Positions 1 to 9,334 of a DNA stretch of 11,615 nt are shown piece after piece. Each line of letters begins with the position of its first letter. Positions within the stretch are counted from its first letter, which is position 1. The notes below the pieces were generated by a model. It had not been told where the DNA came from. It worked only from the letters and a program-made list of their open reading frames with translations, and made no database searches. The DNA comes from JBHIBA01 sp046758845 (GTDB lineage: Bacteria > UBA8248 > JACPRG01 > G963555815): assembly GCA_046758845.1 (NCBI GenBank), contig JBHIBA010000136.1:1-11615 (forward strand). Reading direction: 5' to 3'. The position numbers and the translations under genes were made by a program.

Positions 1-24
1 GTGTTGTGGGGGGCCGCTATCCAA

Positions 25-36
25 CCCCCCCCCCCC
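25..36. repeat. C12 homopolymer tract
   Basis: Twelve consecutive C bases lie near the left edge, in non-coding sequence. Such tracts are prone to length error in assembly and slippage in replication, so the first 60 bases should be read with caution. No gene or signal was recognised in positions 1-60. Confidence 0.9.
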
Positions 37-60
37 TAAACAGCTAAGCGCCCCCCGCAC

Positions 61-91
61 AAGCGTCCCCAAAAAGCCTCGCTAAAAAGCC
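61..91 (-). repeat. Left-end G-run/CTTTTT repeat element
   Basis: Read on the - strand, two near-identical 13-base units follow each other (79-91 and 66-78). Each begins GGCTTTTT. The second runs on into GGGGACGCTT. The + strand segment 61-77 (AAGCGTCCCCAAAAAGC) matches the reverse complement of 11445-11464 at the other end of the window apart from a 3-base gap. The element is therefore probably a member of the same repeat family as the right-end array. Its function is unknown; the adjacent hairpin makes part of it terminator-like. Confidence 0.55.
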
Positions 92-109
92 GGGGCGCCT
101 CGCCCCAGG
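84..109 (-). terminator. Orphan intrinsic terminator pointing left
   Basis: On the - strand, CCTGGGGCG, loop AGG, then CGCCCCGG forms an eight-pair GC stem with one bulged T. It is followed directly by CTTTTT. This is a textbook intrinsic-terminator shape. No - strand gene ends here, because lpdA lies to the right on the + strand. It may instead stop antisense or divergent transcripts from the lpdA promoter region, or simply be part of the repeat element at 61-91. Confidence 0.5.
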
Positions 110-138
110 TGGACCAACGCCGAGAACGGCGTTATTAA
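110..138 (+). promoter_or_regulatory. Putative lpdA promoter with operator-like palindrome
   Basis: TGGACC (110-115, four of six matches to TTGACA) and TATTAA (133-138, four of six matches to TATAAT) are separated by exactly 17 bases. The spacer and the first base of the -10 form a perfect inverted repeat, AACGCC-N6-GGCGTT (116-121 and 128-133). A palindrome in the promoter spacer is a common position for a repressor or MerR-type activator site. No regulator gene is present in the window. Transcription would begin near 145, giving a leader of about 70 nt. Assigned by eye. Confidence 0.35.
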
Positions 139-218
139 TAGGGATATTCGACGGAGATGGGGGCATTCGCTCTGACCGCCCGAGTGGGTCGGTCGGGAAG
201 GAATCGAAAGGAGAGAGC

Positions 219-1613
219 ATGGCCGACTTTGACGTGGCCGTTCTGGGTGGAGGACCTGCGGGTTACGTGGCCGGGATTCGCGGCGCTCAGCTCGGCGGGC
301 GCGTGTGTGTGATCGAACGGGAAAAGGCGGGCGGGACGTGTCTCAACTGGGGCTGCATCCCCACGAAAAGCCTCATCGCTTCGGCCGACGTCCTTCGCCT
401 GACGAAAAGGGCGGCCGAGTACGGCGTGATCATCGATGGAGAAGTCCGGGCCGATTTCGCCGCCATGATGGCCCGCAAGGACAAGATCGTCTCCGGAATG
501 GTGAGGGGCATCGAGGGTCTTTTCAAGAGTCACGGCGTGACGCACGTCAAGGGCCGGGGCGTTCTCGACTCGGATGGCCGCATTCAGGTGAAGGAAGGGG
601 AGAGAAAACCCTCGGAGTTGGCCGCGGACAAGATCCTCCTCGCCACGGGTTCCCGGCCGGCCCAGTTCCCCGCTTTCCCGACCGACGGTGTCGACATCCT
701 CACATCGGACGATGCCGTCACCCTGAAAGAGGTTCCCGAGAGCCTTCTCATCGTCGGGGCGGGGATCATCGGCTGCGAGTTCGCCTTTCTCTTCCAGGCC
801 CTCGGTTGCGAAGTCACGGTGCTGGAGATGCTTCCCCGGGCCGTCGCCACCGAAGACGAGGACATTTCCAAGACCTTGGAGAGAGAATTGAAGAAGGAGA
901 AGATCCGCCTCGTCGTCAATCAGAAGATTGAGCGGGTGGAAAAAAAGCGCGGTTACGTCGAGGCCAGGCTCGCTGGCGGAGAGACGGTGAAGGCCCGGAA
1001 GGCCCTGGTCTCCATCGGTCGGGCCCCGAACGCGGAAGACATCGGGCTTGAGACCGTCGGCGTCGCGCTGGCGGAGCAGGGGCACATCCGGGTTAACGAG
1101 CGGATGCAGGCGAACGTTCCCGGCATCTACGCCGCGGGGGACGTGGCCGGGGGGAAGCTCCTGGCCCACAAGGCCAGCGCCGAGGGGATCGTCGCCATGA
1201 CGAACGCCCTCGGGGGCGACAAGACGATGCGTTATGAGGCGGTCCCGGCCGGTATCTTCACGCATCCGGAGATCGGTAGCATCGGCCTGACCGAGGCCCA
1301 GGCCAGGCAGGCGGGAAGGAGCGTCAAGGCCGGCCGCTTCCCGTACCGGGCGTTGGGGCGCTCGCAGGTGGCCGGGGAGATCGCGGGCGAGGTCAAGGTC
1401 GTCGCCGATGAGGCGACCGGGGAGATCCTGGGCGTCCACATCATCGGGGCGAACGCCGCCGAGCTGATCCACGAGGCCGCCGTGGCCATGAGGTGGGAGC
1501 TCACCGTGGACGAGCTGGCGGAGACGGTCCACGCGCATCCGACGCTTTCGGAATGCGTCATGGAGGCCGCCCACGCCGTCCGCGGCATGAGCGCCCACCA
1601 GCCGAAGGTCTAG
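219..1613 (+). CDS. lpdA: Dihydrolipoyl dehydrogenase (E3)
   Basis: A 464-residue flavoprotein disulfide reductase that reoxidises dihydrolipoamide on 2-oxoacid dehydrogenase E2 subunits or glycine cleavage H protein, passing electrons through FAD to NAD+ in the cytoplasm. Every diagnostic element is visible: N-terminal FAD-binding GGGPAG (10-15); the redox disulfide C41/C46 in GGTCLNWGCIPTKS; the NAD-binding GAGIIG (180-185); the second FAD motif YAAGDV (304-309); and the C-terminal dimerisation domain with the catalytic pair H440/E445 in HPTLSE. Length is normal for the family. The ATG is preceded by AAAGGAG (207-213) with a five-base gap, which fixes the start. No E1, E2 or glycine-cleavage gene is in the window, so the partner complex is unknown. 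The motif set fits Lpd better than mercuric or glutathione reductase. hbd follows after 84 bases and may be cotranscribed. Confidence 0.95.
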   Translation: MADFDVAVLGGGPAGYVAGIRGAQLGGRVCVIEREKAGGTCLNWGCIPTKSLIASADVLRLTKRAAEYGVIIDGEVRADFAAMMARKDKIVSGMVRGIEGLFKSHGVTHVKGRGVLDSDGRIQVKEGERKPSELAADKILLATGSRPAQFPAFPTDGVDILTSDDAVTLKEVPESLLIVGAGIIGCEFAFLFQALGCEVTVLEMLPRAVATEDEDISKTLERELKKEKIRLVVNQKIERVEKKRGYVEARLAGGETVKARKALVSIGRAPNAEDIGLETVGVALAEQGHIRVNERMQANVPGIYAAGDVAGGKLLAHKASAEGIVAMTNALGGDKTMRYEAVPAGIFTHPEIGSIGLTEAQARQAGRSVKAGRFPYRALGRSQVAGEIAGEVKVVADEATGEILGVHIIGANAAELIHEAAVAMRWELTVDELAETVHAHPTLSECVMEAAHAVRGMSAHQPKV

Positions 1614-1697
1614 GCGGCGGAGCCCCTCGCTTGTATGAAATTATCCGGGTGAGTACTGGCCTCCGGGCGGACTGGATTGCTTGAAGGAATGACGGAT

Positions 1698-2561
1698 ATG
1701 ACCATCGCCGAAATCAAGACCGTGGGTGTTGTGGGCGCGGGGACGATGGGCCACGGCATCGCCTGGGTCTCGGCGCTCGCAGGCTACGAGACCTGGATGT
1801 TCGACGAGTTCCCCGAGGCCCTGGAAGCGGGACAGAAAAAAATTCTCAAGGGATGGGACCGAAGTATTGAAAAAGGCAGGCTGACCCCCGAGGACCGGGA
1901 CGCTGCGGTCGCCCGGCTCAAGATCACGGCCAAACTTAACGACTTGAAAGACTGCAACCTCGTGGTGGAGGCCGCCCCGGAGAACGTCGAACTCAAACGG
2001 GACATTTTTGCCCGCCTCGAATCCCTCATGGCCCCTGAGACCATCCTCGCCACCAATACCTCGTCCATATCGATCACGAAGATCGCTTCCGCGACGAGGT
2101 CCCCCGGCCGGGTGGTGGGCATCCATTTCTGGAACCCCGTCCCGGTCCTCCCGTTGGTGGAGCTGATCCGGGGCCTGGAGACAAGCGACCGGACGGCGGA
2201 TATCGCCCGGCGTTGGTCCGAAAGCCTGGGGAAAACCGTCGTCGAGGCCCGCGACGCGCCCGGCTTCATCGGGAACCGCTTCCTGATGCCCATGATCAAC
2301 GAGGCCATTACCCTCCTCTACGAAGGGATCGGCACCGCCGAAGACATCGACCGCATAGCGAAGATGGGTCTGGCCCATCCCATGGGGCCGCTGGCGCTGG
2401 CTGACCTGGTTGGGCTGGACACCTGCCTGTCGATCATGGAAGTCTTGCACCGGGAGTTCGGGGATTCCAAGTATCGACCCAGCCCCCTGCTGCGCCAGAT
2501 GGTGGCCGCGGGCCGGCTTGGCAGAAAGGCGGGGAGGGGATTCTTTACGTACTCAGATTAG
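1698..2561 (+). CDS. hbd: 3-hydroxyacyl-CoA (3-hydroxybutyryl-CoA) dehydrogenase
   Basis: Interconverts 3-hydroxyacyl-CoA and 3-oxoacyl-CoA with NAD(P)(H), in beta-oxidation or in butyrate-type fermentation; cytoplasmic. The 287-residue product starts with a Rossmann fold (VGAGTMG, 12-18) and ends with the all-alpha 3HCDH C-terminal domain (about 187-284, including GLDTCLSIMEVL and GRKAGRGFFTY). The four catalytic residues of the family, Ser, His, Glu and Asn, appear as S122, H143, E155 and N193, with the same spacing (21, 12, 38) as in human HAD. The ATG at 1698 is chosen because GAAGGA (1683-1688) lies nine bases upstream; TTG 1677 and ATG 1689 are in frame but fit this ribosome site worse. 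This is the stand-alone short form, not a fusion with enoyl-CoA hydratase. No thiolase, crotonase or acyl-CoA dehydrogenase is in the window, so direction and chain length are unresolved. Confidence 0.93.
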   Translation: MTIAEIKTVGVVGAGTMGHGIAWVSALAGYETWMFDEFPEALEAGQKKILKGWDRSIEKGRLTPEDRDAAVARLKITAKLNDLKDCNLVVEAAPENVELKRDIFARLESLMAPETILATNTSSISITKIASATRSPGRVVGIHFWNPVPVLPLVELIRGLETSDRTADIARRWSESLGKTVVEARDAPGFIGNRFLMPMINEAITLLYEGIGTAEDIDRIAKMGLAHPMGPLALADLVGLDTCLSIMEVLHREFGDSKYRPSPLLRQMVAAGRLGRKAGRGFFTYSD

Positions 2562-2575
2562 ACCGTTCTTGCCCG

Positions 2576-2622
2576 GGACGGGGGCGGCTCGAATCTTGCG
2601 CCGGGAAGCGGCGCCCCCGTCC
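2576..2622 (+). promoter_or_regulatory. Two competing hairpins between hbd and the YbaK gene
   Basis: A perfect 11-bp inverted repeat, GGACGGGGGCG (2576-2586) and CGCCCCCGTCC (2612-2622), encloses a second perfect 6-bp hairpin, GCGCCG-GGAAG-CGGCGC (2598-2614). The two share bases 2612-2614, so they partly exclude each other. No T-tract follows, so this is not a standard intrinsic terminator. It may end or stabilise the hbd transcript, or serve a regulatory role for the next gene. The rest of the 155-base gap (2562-2716) holds no promoter that I could assign. Confidence 0.5.
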
Positions 2623-2716
2623 AATGACCGCGGGCGCTGTTCGGTGATACCCTTGCCACAACCCATGAGATCACCCGCGAAATGTCGAGCTGAACCGAGG
2701 GGGCGGGAGACACGCC

Positions 2717-3187
2717 ATGGCGGTCGCAAAGACTCTTGAGAAGTACCTGGCGGAGCAAGGGATCAAGTACGAGGTGGTGGCGCACCCCCTTGCCCTGTCA
2801 GCATCGCGGACTGCTCAGGCAAGCCATGTATCAGGTGAATGCATCGCCAAGGCCGTGGTCTTGAAAGGCAAAGACGTCTACCGGCTGGCGGTCCTCCCTG
2901 CCACGCACCATATCCAGTTTAACGTGCTGCGGAACAAATTCAAACTGCGCGTTGAGCTGGCGAAGGAAGAGGAAGTGAGCACGTTGTTCACGGACTGCGA
3001 AATCGGCGCCATTCCTCCCATCGGAGCTGCCTACGGGTTGGACGTCATCGCGGACGAAAACCTTGCCGGACAACGCGACATTTATTTCGAGGGCGGAGAT
3101 CACACCTCCTTGGTCCGTGTTACCGGCGAGCAATTCGACCGGCTGATGGCCGACGCGCAACGCGGACGGTTCAGCGAACACGACTGA
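2717..3187 (+). CDS. YbaK/EbsC-family aminoacyl-tRNA deacylase-like protein
   Basis: A 156-residue stand-alone YbaK/ProRS-editing-type domain. Proteins of this fold hydrolyse amino acids wrongly attached to tRNA, for example Cys or Ala on tRNA(Pro). Which tRNA this member acts on cannot be told from sequence. Visible family features are the N-terminal helix (LEKYLAEQGIKYEVVAHP), the conserved lysine in IAKAVVLKGK (K45 or K50), the GAIPPIGAAYGL loop (97-108, with the usual Gly and Pro residues) and the C-terminal YFEGGDHTSLVRV (123-135). Length is typical and there is no synthetase domain. The ATG follows GGGAGA (2705-2710) at six bases. The gene is 155 bases downstream of hbd, with strong hairpins between, so it may be a separate transcript. 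It has no obvious link to the metabolic genes around it. The family is confident; the substrate is not. Confidence 0.88.
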   Translation: MAVAKTLEKYLAEQGIKYEVVAHPLALSASRTAQASHVSGECIAKAVVLKGKDVYRLAVLPATHHIQFNVLRNKFKLRVELAKEEEVSTLFTDCEIGAIPPIGAAYGLDVIADENLAGQRDIYFEGGDHTSLVRVTGEQFDRLMADAQRGRFSEHD

Positions 3188-3200
3188 GCCGCGCCTTTTT
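3167..3200 (+). terminator. Intrinsic terminator of the + strand gene block
   Basis: The stem CGGTTCAG (3167-3174) pairs with CTGAGCCG (3184-3191), with one G-T wobble and a nine-base loop. It is followed by CGCC and five T (3196-3200). The hairpin spans the stop codon of the YbaK-type gene. It would end the lpdA-hbd-YbaK block before the converging transporter gene. No matching terminator with a T-tract was seen for the - strand transporter in 3201-3324. Confidence 0.55.
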
Positions 3201-3324
3201 CTTCTATCGCTTCCTGGAGCTCTCCTGCTCTTTAGACCGTCTCCTCGGCTCCCGGAGAGGATAGCCCCGTCCGGTTTCGCCCCCTTCCTGCGAATAGTGG
3301 CCCGAGGCCCTGAGCGCTACCGCC

Positions 3325-4197
3325 TCATCCGTGTCCCAGGCCGGTGATGGCCGCCGCGCCCACGACGATGAGGAGGGCGCCCGTCAAGAGTCTGCCGGTG
3401 ATCCGTTCCTTCTCTCTCAGAAATATCCAGGCGACCAGAATCACGATGAGAGGAAACGTGTGCATCAAAGGGACTACGACGCTCACCGTTCCCAAGCGGA
3501 GGCCCTCGAAGAGGAAGAAGAGCGCGAGGGCGATCCCCAAAGAGTCGAGAAAATAGTAGGCCAACCCCTTCGGATTGGCGTTGAACCGGGAGCCGGCCGG
3601 AAGCAAAGGCGCCAGCAGCGGCAGGATGATGAGGGCCCCTACTTGTCCAACGGCCATTCCCGCGGCCGAAGAAGGGATGAACGCCAGGCCCAGTTTCCGG
3701 AAGGTGTGCGCCAGTCCGAAGAAAAGGGCGCCGAGAATCACTAAGACGAAACCCAATTTGTCCTTGCCTCGAACACTGGGTTCGTAGGCCAGTGCGCCGA
3801 CCCCGACGACGATGGCCAGGGTCCCCAGCCAGACCCAGACGTTCGGGCGCTCCCCCAAGAGCAGCATGGCCGCGGCGGCGCTGAAGAGAGGGGAAGTTCC
3901 AACGACAGTGGCCGCGCGGGCGATGCCCACTCGGGCGATGCCCGCGAAGTAGCAGATCACCCCGATTCCCGGGTCCAGGGCTCCCGAGATCATGTACCAC
4001 CAGGCCCCCCGATTCCAGATTTCCGTCTCGGGGTACAGCCACAGGGTCAAGAGGCCGAAGATGATGAGGTGGACGACCGCCTGCATGAGCGAACCCGTGT
4101 AGGGCGAGGAGTGGCGGACGGCCACTCGCACGGCAAACTCTGAGAAGGCGAAGCTGATGGCGGAGTAGAGAGCGAGGGCGGCCGGGGCGTAGAACAT
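3325..4197 (-). CDS. EamA/DMT-superfamily membrane transporter
   Basis: A 290-residue integral inner-membrane protein with about ten hydrophobic segments, arranged as the two EamA repeats typical of drug/metabolite transporters. The first repeat ends in the signature GTSPLFSAAAAMLLLGERP (100-118), followed by a helix at about 122-137. The second ends in PLMHTFPLIVILVAWIFLRE (243-262) and a last helix at about 268-284. The charged loop EPSVRGKDK (139-147) joins the halves. Members export or import amino acids, nucleosides, sugars or other small solutes; the substrate cannot be inferred here. The start is supported by GAAAGG (complement of 4205-4210), seven bases before the ATG. A strong terminator (4291-4322) separates it from the DHOD-like gene upstream, so it should have its own promoter in 4198-4290. 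It converges with the YbaK gene. Confidence 0.9.
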   Translation of the reverse strand: MFYAPAALALYSAISFAFSEFAVRVAVRHSSPYTGSLMQAVVHLIIFGLLTLWLYPETEIWNRGAWWYMISGALDPGIGVICYFAGIARVGIARAATVVGTSPLFSAAAAMLLLGERPNVWVWLGTLAIVVGVGALAYEPSVRGKDKLGFVLVILGALFFGLAHTFRKLGLAFIPSSAAGMAVGQVGALIILPLLAPLLPAGSRFNANPKGLAYYFLDSLGIALALFFLFEGLRLGTVSVVVPLMHTFPLIVILVAWIFLREKERITGRLLTGALLIVVGAAAITGLGHG

Positions 4198-4222
4198 GCC
4201 ATCGCCTTTCTGATGAGCGGGA

Positions 4223-4272
4223 GCGACGTCGCGCCTGCGCGGCCAGCGAGCGCTGGCCCACGAACGCTCGTG
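4223..4272 (-). promoter_or_regulatory. Structured leader of the DMT transporter
   Basis: Three inverted repeats are packed into 50 bases: the perfect palindrome GCGACGTCGC (4223-4232), GGCCAGC-N4-GCTGGCC (4241-4258) and, directly adjoining it, CACGA-N4-TCGTG (4259-4272). They lie between the upstream terminator and the transporter's ribosome site. No known riboswitch consensus was recognised. They could be transcribed leader structure or operator sites. No clear -10/-35 pair is visible in 4198-4290. Confidence 0.4.
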
Positions 4273-4290
4273 AAGGACCTGGACGAAATC

Positions 4291-4322
4291 AAAAAAAATC
4301 CCGCCGAATTTAGCAAATCGGC
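4291..4322 (-). terminator. Intrinsic terminator after the DHOD-like gene
   Basis: On the - strand, GCCGA+TTT pairs with AAA+TCGGC around a GCT loop, with one bulged base. After GGGA comes a run of eight T (the A-run 4291-4298 on the + strand). This is the clearest terminator in the window. It ends the Fe-S oxidoreductase/nifJ/DHOD-like block and isolates the transporter gene. Confidence 0.8.
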
Positions 4323-4375
4323 TGGACGGTTGTCACCCGGAGGGAACCGACGAGACGAACGGCGTAGCGGATTTC

Positions 4376-4391
4376 CGTCCCGCCCGGGACG
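4376..4391 (-). other. GC hairpin directly after the DHOD-like stop codon
   Basis: CGTCCC (4376-4381), four bases and GGGACG (4386-4391) form a perfect six-pair stem that abuts the TAG stop of the DHOD-like gene. No T-tract follows. It may protect the 3' end of the message or slow decay, ahead of the true terminator at 4291-4322. Confidence 0.4.
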
Positions 4392-5387
4392 CTACTTGGG
4401 TTTGTAGCTCTGGAGAGCGCGCATGTACTGGGAGCGTTCGAAGGCGGATGGGTCTGGGCAGTTGATCTGGCACATGCTCCCCTGCATCTGGCGCACCGAT
4501 TCGTACTCGTGCTCTTCCATCCACACGCCCATCTCCTGCTCCACCGTCTGGAGGCGCTCAATCCCATTGATCAGCAGGGCCGCGCACATCATGGTGACGT
4601 TGGCGCCCGCCATCAGCATTTTCAGCACGTCGTGGGCCGTGTGGATTCCACCCGTGGCGGCGAGGCTGGCCTTCACCCGGCGGCAGAGTATGCCGATCCA
4701 CGTCAGGGGAAGACGGATGTCGCCCGGCCTGCTCAGGGTGACGCCGGGCTGAATCTCCAGCTCCTCCAGGTTGATGTCCGGCTGGTAAAAGCGGTTGAAC
4801 AGGACCAGGCCGTTGGCGCCCGCCTCATCCAGCCGCTTGGCCATGTATGCCATGTTGCTGAAGGACGGGCTCAGTTTGATGGAGACAGGCATCCGGACCG
4901 CCGATTTCACCGCCTCTAGAATTTCCACGTAATTGTTTTCCACCTGGCCGGGCAGCAAGTCCGGGTTAGTCGGGATGTAATAAACGTTCAGCTCCAGGGC
5001 GTCCGCTCCAGCCTCTTCCATTAGGGCGGCGTATTCGGTCCACCCGCCGAGGGTGGCGCCGTTGAGGCTGGGGATGATCGGGATATCCACTGCCTCTTTG
5101 GCCTTCCGGATGTGCTCCAGGTAGCCTTCGGGGCCGAGGTGGAAGGTTTCAGGTTCCGGAAAGTAAGTCAGCGCCTCCGCGAAGCTTTCCGTCCCGTGGG
5201 TGAGGTGGTGGTGCAGCTCGTAGCGCTCTAAGGTCAACTGTTCCTCAAACAGGGAGTACAGGACAACGGCGGAGGCCCCGGCATCCTCCATCCGTTTGAT
5301 GCTGTCGATCTCTTCGGATAGGGGCGAGGCGGAGGGGACGAGCGGCGTGCGCAGCGTCATCCCCAGATAACTCGTCGTCAGGTCCAT
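4392..5387 (-). CDS. Dihydroorotate dehydrogenase-like flavoprotein, role unknown
   Basis: A 331-residue TIM-barrel protein of the DHOD-like group, related to PyrD but of unproven function. FMN-barrel features are visible: SLNG (107-110), ELN (132-134), IKLSP with K171, LFNRFYQPD (197-204) and the phosphate-binding TGGIHT (245-250). In true class 1 enzymes a catalytic base (Cys in class 1A, Ser in class 2) sits in an NxSCPN-like segment. Here the equivalent place reads ELNVYYIPTNPD, with no Cys or Ser, so pyrimidine synthesis is unlikely. The C-terminus holds two cysteines, C306 and C310 (MCQINCPDP). The start is ATG 5387 with a GAGG-type ribosome site (complement of 5398-5401). It lies 172 bases downstream of nifJ with no T-tract terminator between, suggesting cotranscription. 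To my knowledge such proteins are often encoded beside nifJ, which would suggest a redox role tied to pyruvate oxidation; this is inference. Confidence 0.85.
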   Translation of the reverse strand: MDLTTSYLGMTLRTPLVPSASPLSEEIDSIKRMEDAGASAVVLYSLFEEQLTLERYELHHHLTHGTESFAEALTYFPEPETFHLGPEGYLEHIRKAKEAVDIPIIPSLNGATLGGWTEYAALMEEAGADALELNVYYIPTNPDLLPGQVENNYVEILEAVKSAVRMPVSIKLSPSFSNMAYMAKRLDEAGANGLVLFNRFYQPDINLEELEIQPGVTLSRPGDIRLPLTWIGILCRRVKASLAATGGIHTAHDVLKMLMAGANVTMMCAALLINGIERLQTVEQEMGVWMEEHEYESVRQMQGSMCQINCPDPSAFERSQYMRALQSYKPK

Positions 5388-5497
5388 GTCCGCGCAACCT
5401 CGCTTTTCAGTGGGGCCTCCTCTCGGCTTCCCTCGGGAACTGTTTTGAAGCCCGGCTCCCCACAGCCCCTGGGAAGCTCTTGACGGCCCAGCTGCCG

Positions 5498-5519
5498 ATC
5501 GGCCTGCTTGGCGGCCGAT
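5498..5519 (-). other. Inverted repeat between nifJ and the DHOD-like gene
   Basis: ATCGGCC (5498-5504), eight bases and GGCCGAT (5513-5519) form a perfect seven-pair stem in the 172-base gap after nifJ. No T-tract follows on the - strand. A role in partial termination, RNA processing or message stability is possible. A second short palindrome, TTCCCTCGGGAA, is at 5428-5439. No promoter consensus was found in the gap. Confidence 0.4.
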
Positions 5520-5559
5520 GCCCGCCCCTTCAACCTGGGCCGGCTCCAGGTCAGGGCGG

Positions 5560-9126
<3,567 letters not shown>

Positions 9127-9212
9127 TGACCGGCCCGCCCGACGATGGCAGATCGTCCGTGGGTTGGCAGAGCCACCTCATACAGTTGCCGAGCGGCTTT
9201 TCCGCCTCAGTT

Positions 9213-9218
9213 AATATA
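9213..9218 (-). promoter_or_regulatory. Possible -10 element in the nifJ leader
   Basis: The 208-base gap between the Fe-S oxidoreductase gene and nifJ contains an isolated AT-rich patch. On the - strand it reads TATATT, about 87 bases before the nifJ start. At 17 bases upstream sits CTGTGA, a poor -35 match. A short GCGG-N5-CCGC hairpin lies between this patch and nifJ. nifJ may thus have its own weak promoter in addition to read-through; the evidence is slight. Confidence 0.25.
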
Positions 9219-9334
9219 TGTCCCGGCCTGGACCCTCACAGTATGACCCCGATCATGGATCGAAAGATTTGTTCCGTCCTCTTTGAAGCCGCCGTGGGGG
9301 GCGATTGTCTTGTGAAGGTTCTGGGGGTGCTCCT

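Noticed and set aside
135..1598. 487-codon open frame on the - strand, antisense to lpdA
   Set aside because: lpdA on the opposite strand has every family motif and a good ribosome site. The antisense frame has a low-complexity G/D/R/H-rich product, as expected from GC-rich codon use on the other strand.
2585..2603. CTCGAATC-like string resembling a tRNA T-loop
   Set aside because: The flanking bases cannot form a T-stem and no acceptor or anticodon arm is present. The pairing in this area belongs to the 2576-2622 hairpins.
3240..3258. TCTCC-N9-GGAGA as a terminator for the DMT transporter
   Set aside because: Only five pairs with a nine-base loop and no T-tract on the - strand; too weak to call.
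4392..5387. Calling the gene pyrD
   Set aside because: The catalytic Cys/Ser segment is absent and the gene has no pyrimidine-biosynthesis neighbours, so the true dihydroorotate dehydrogenase assignment is not supported.
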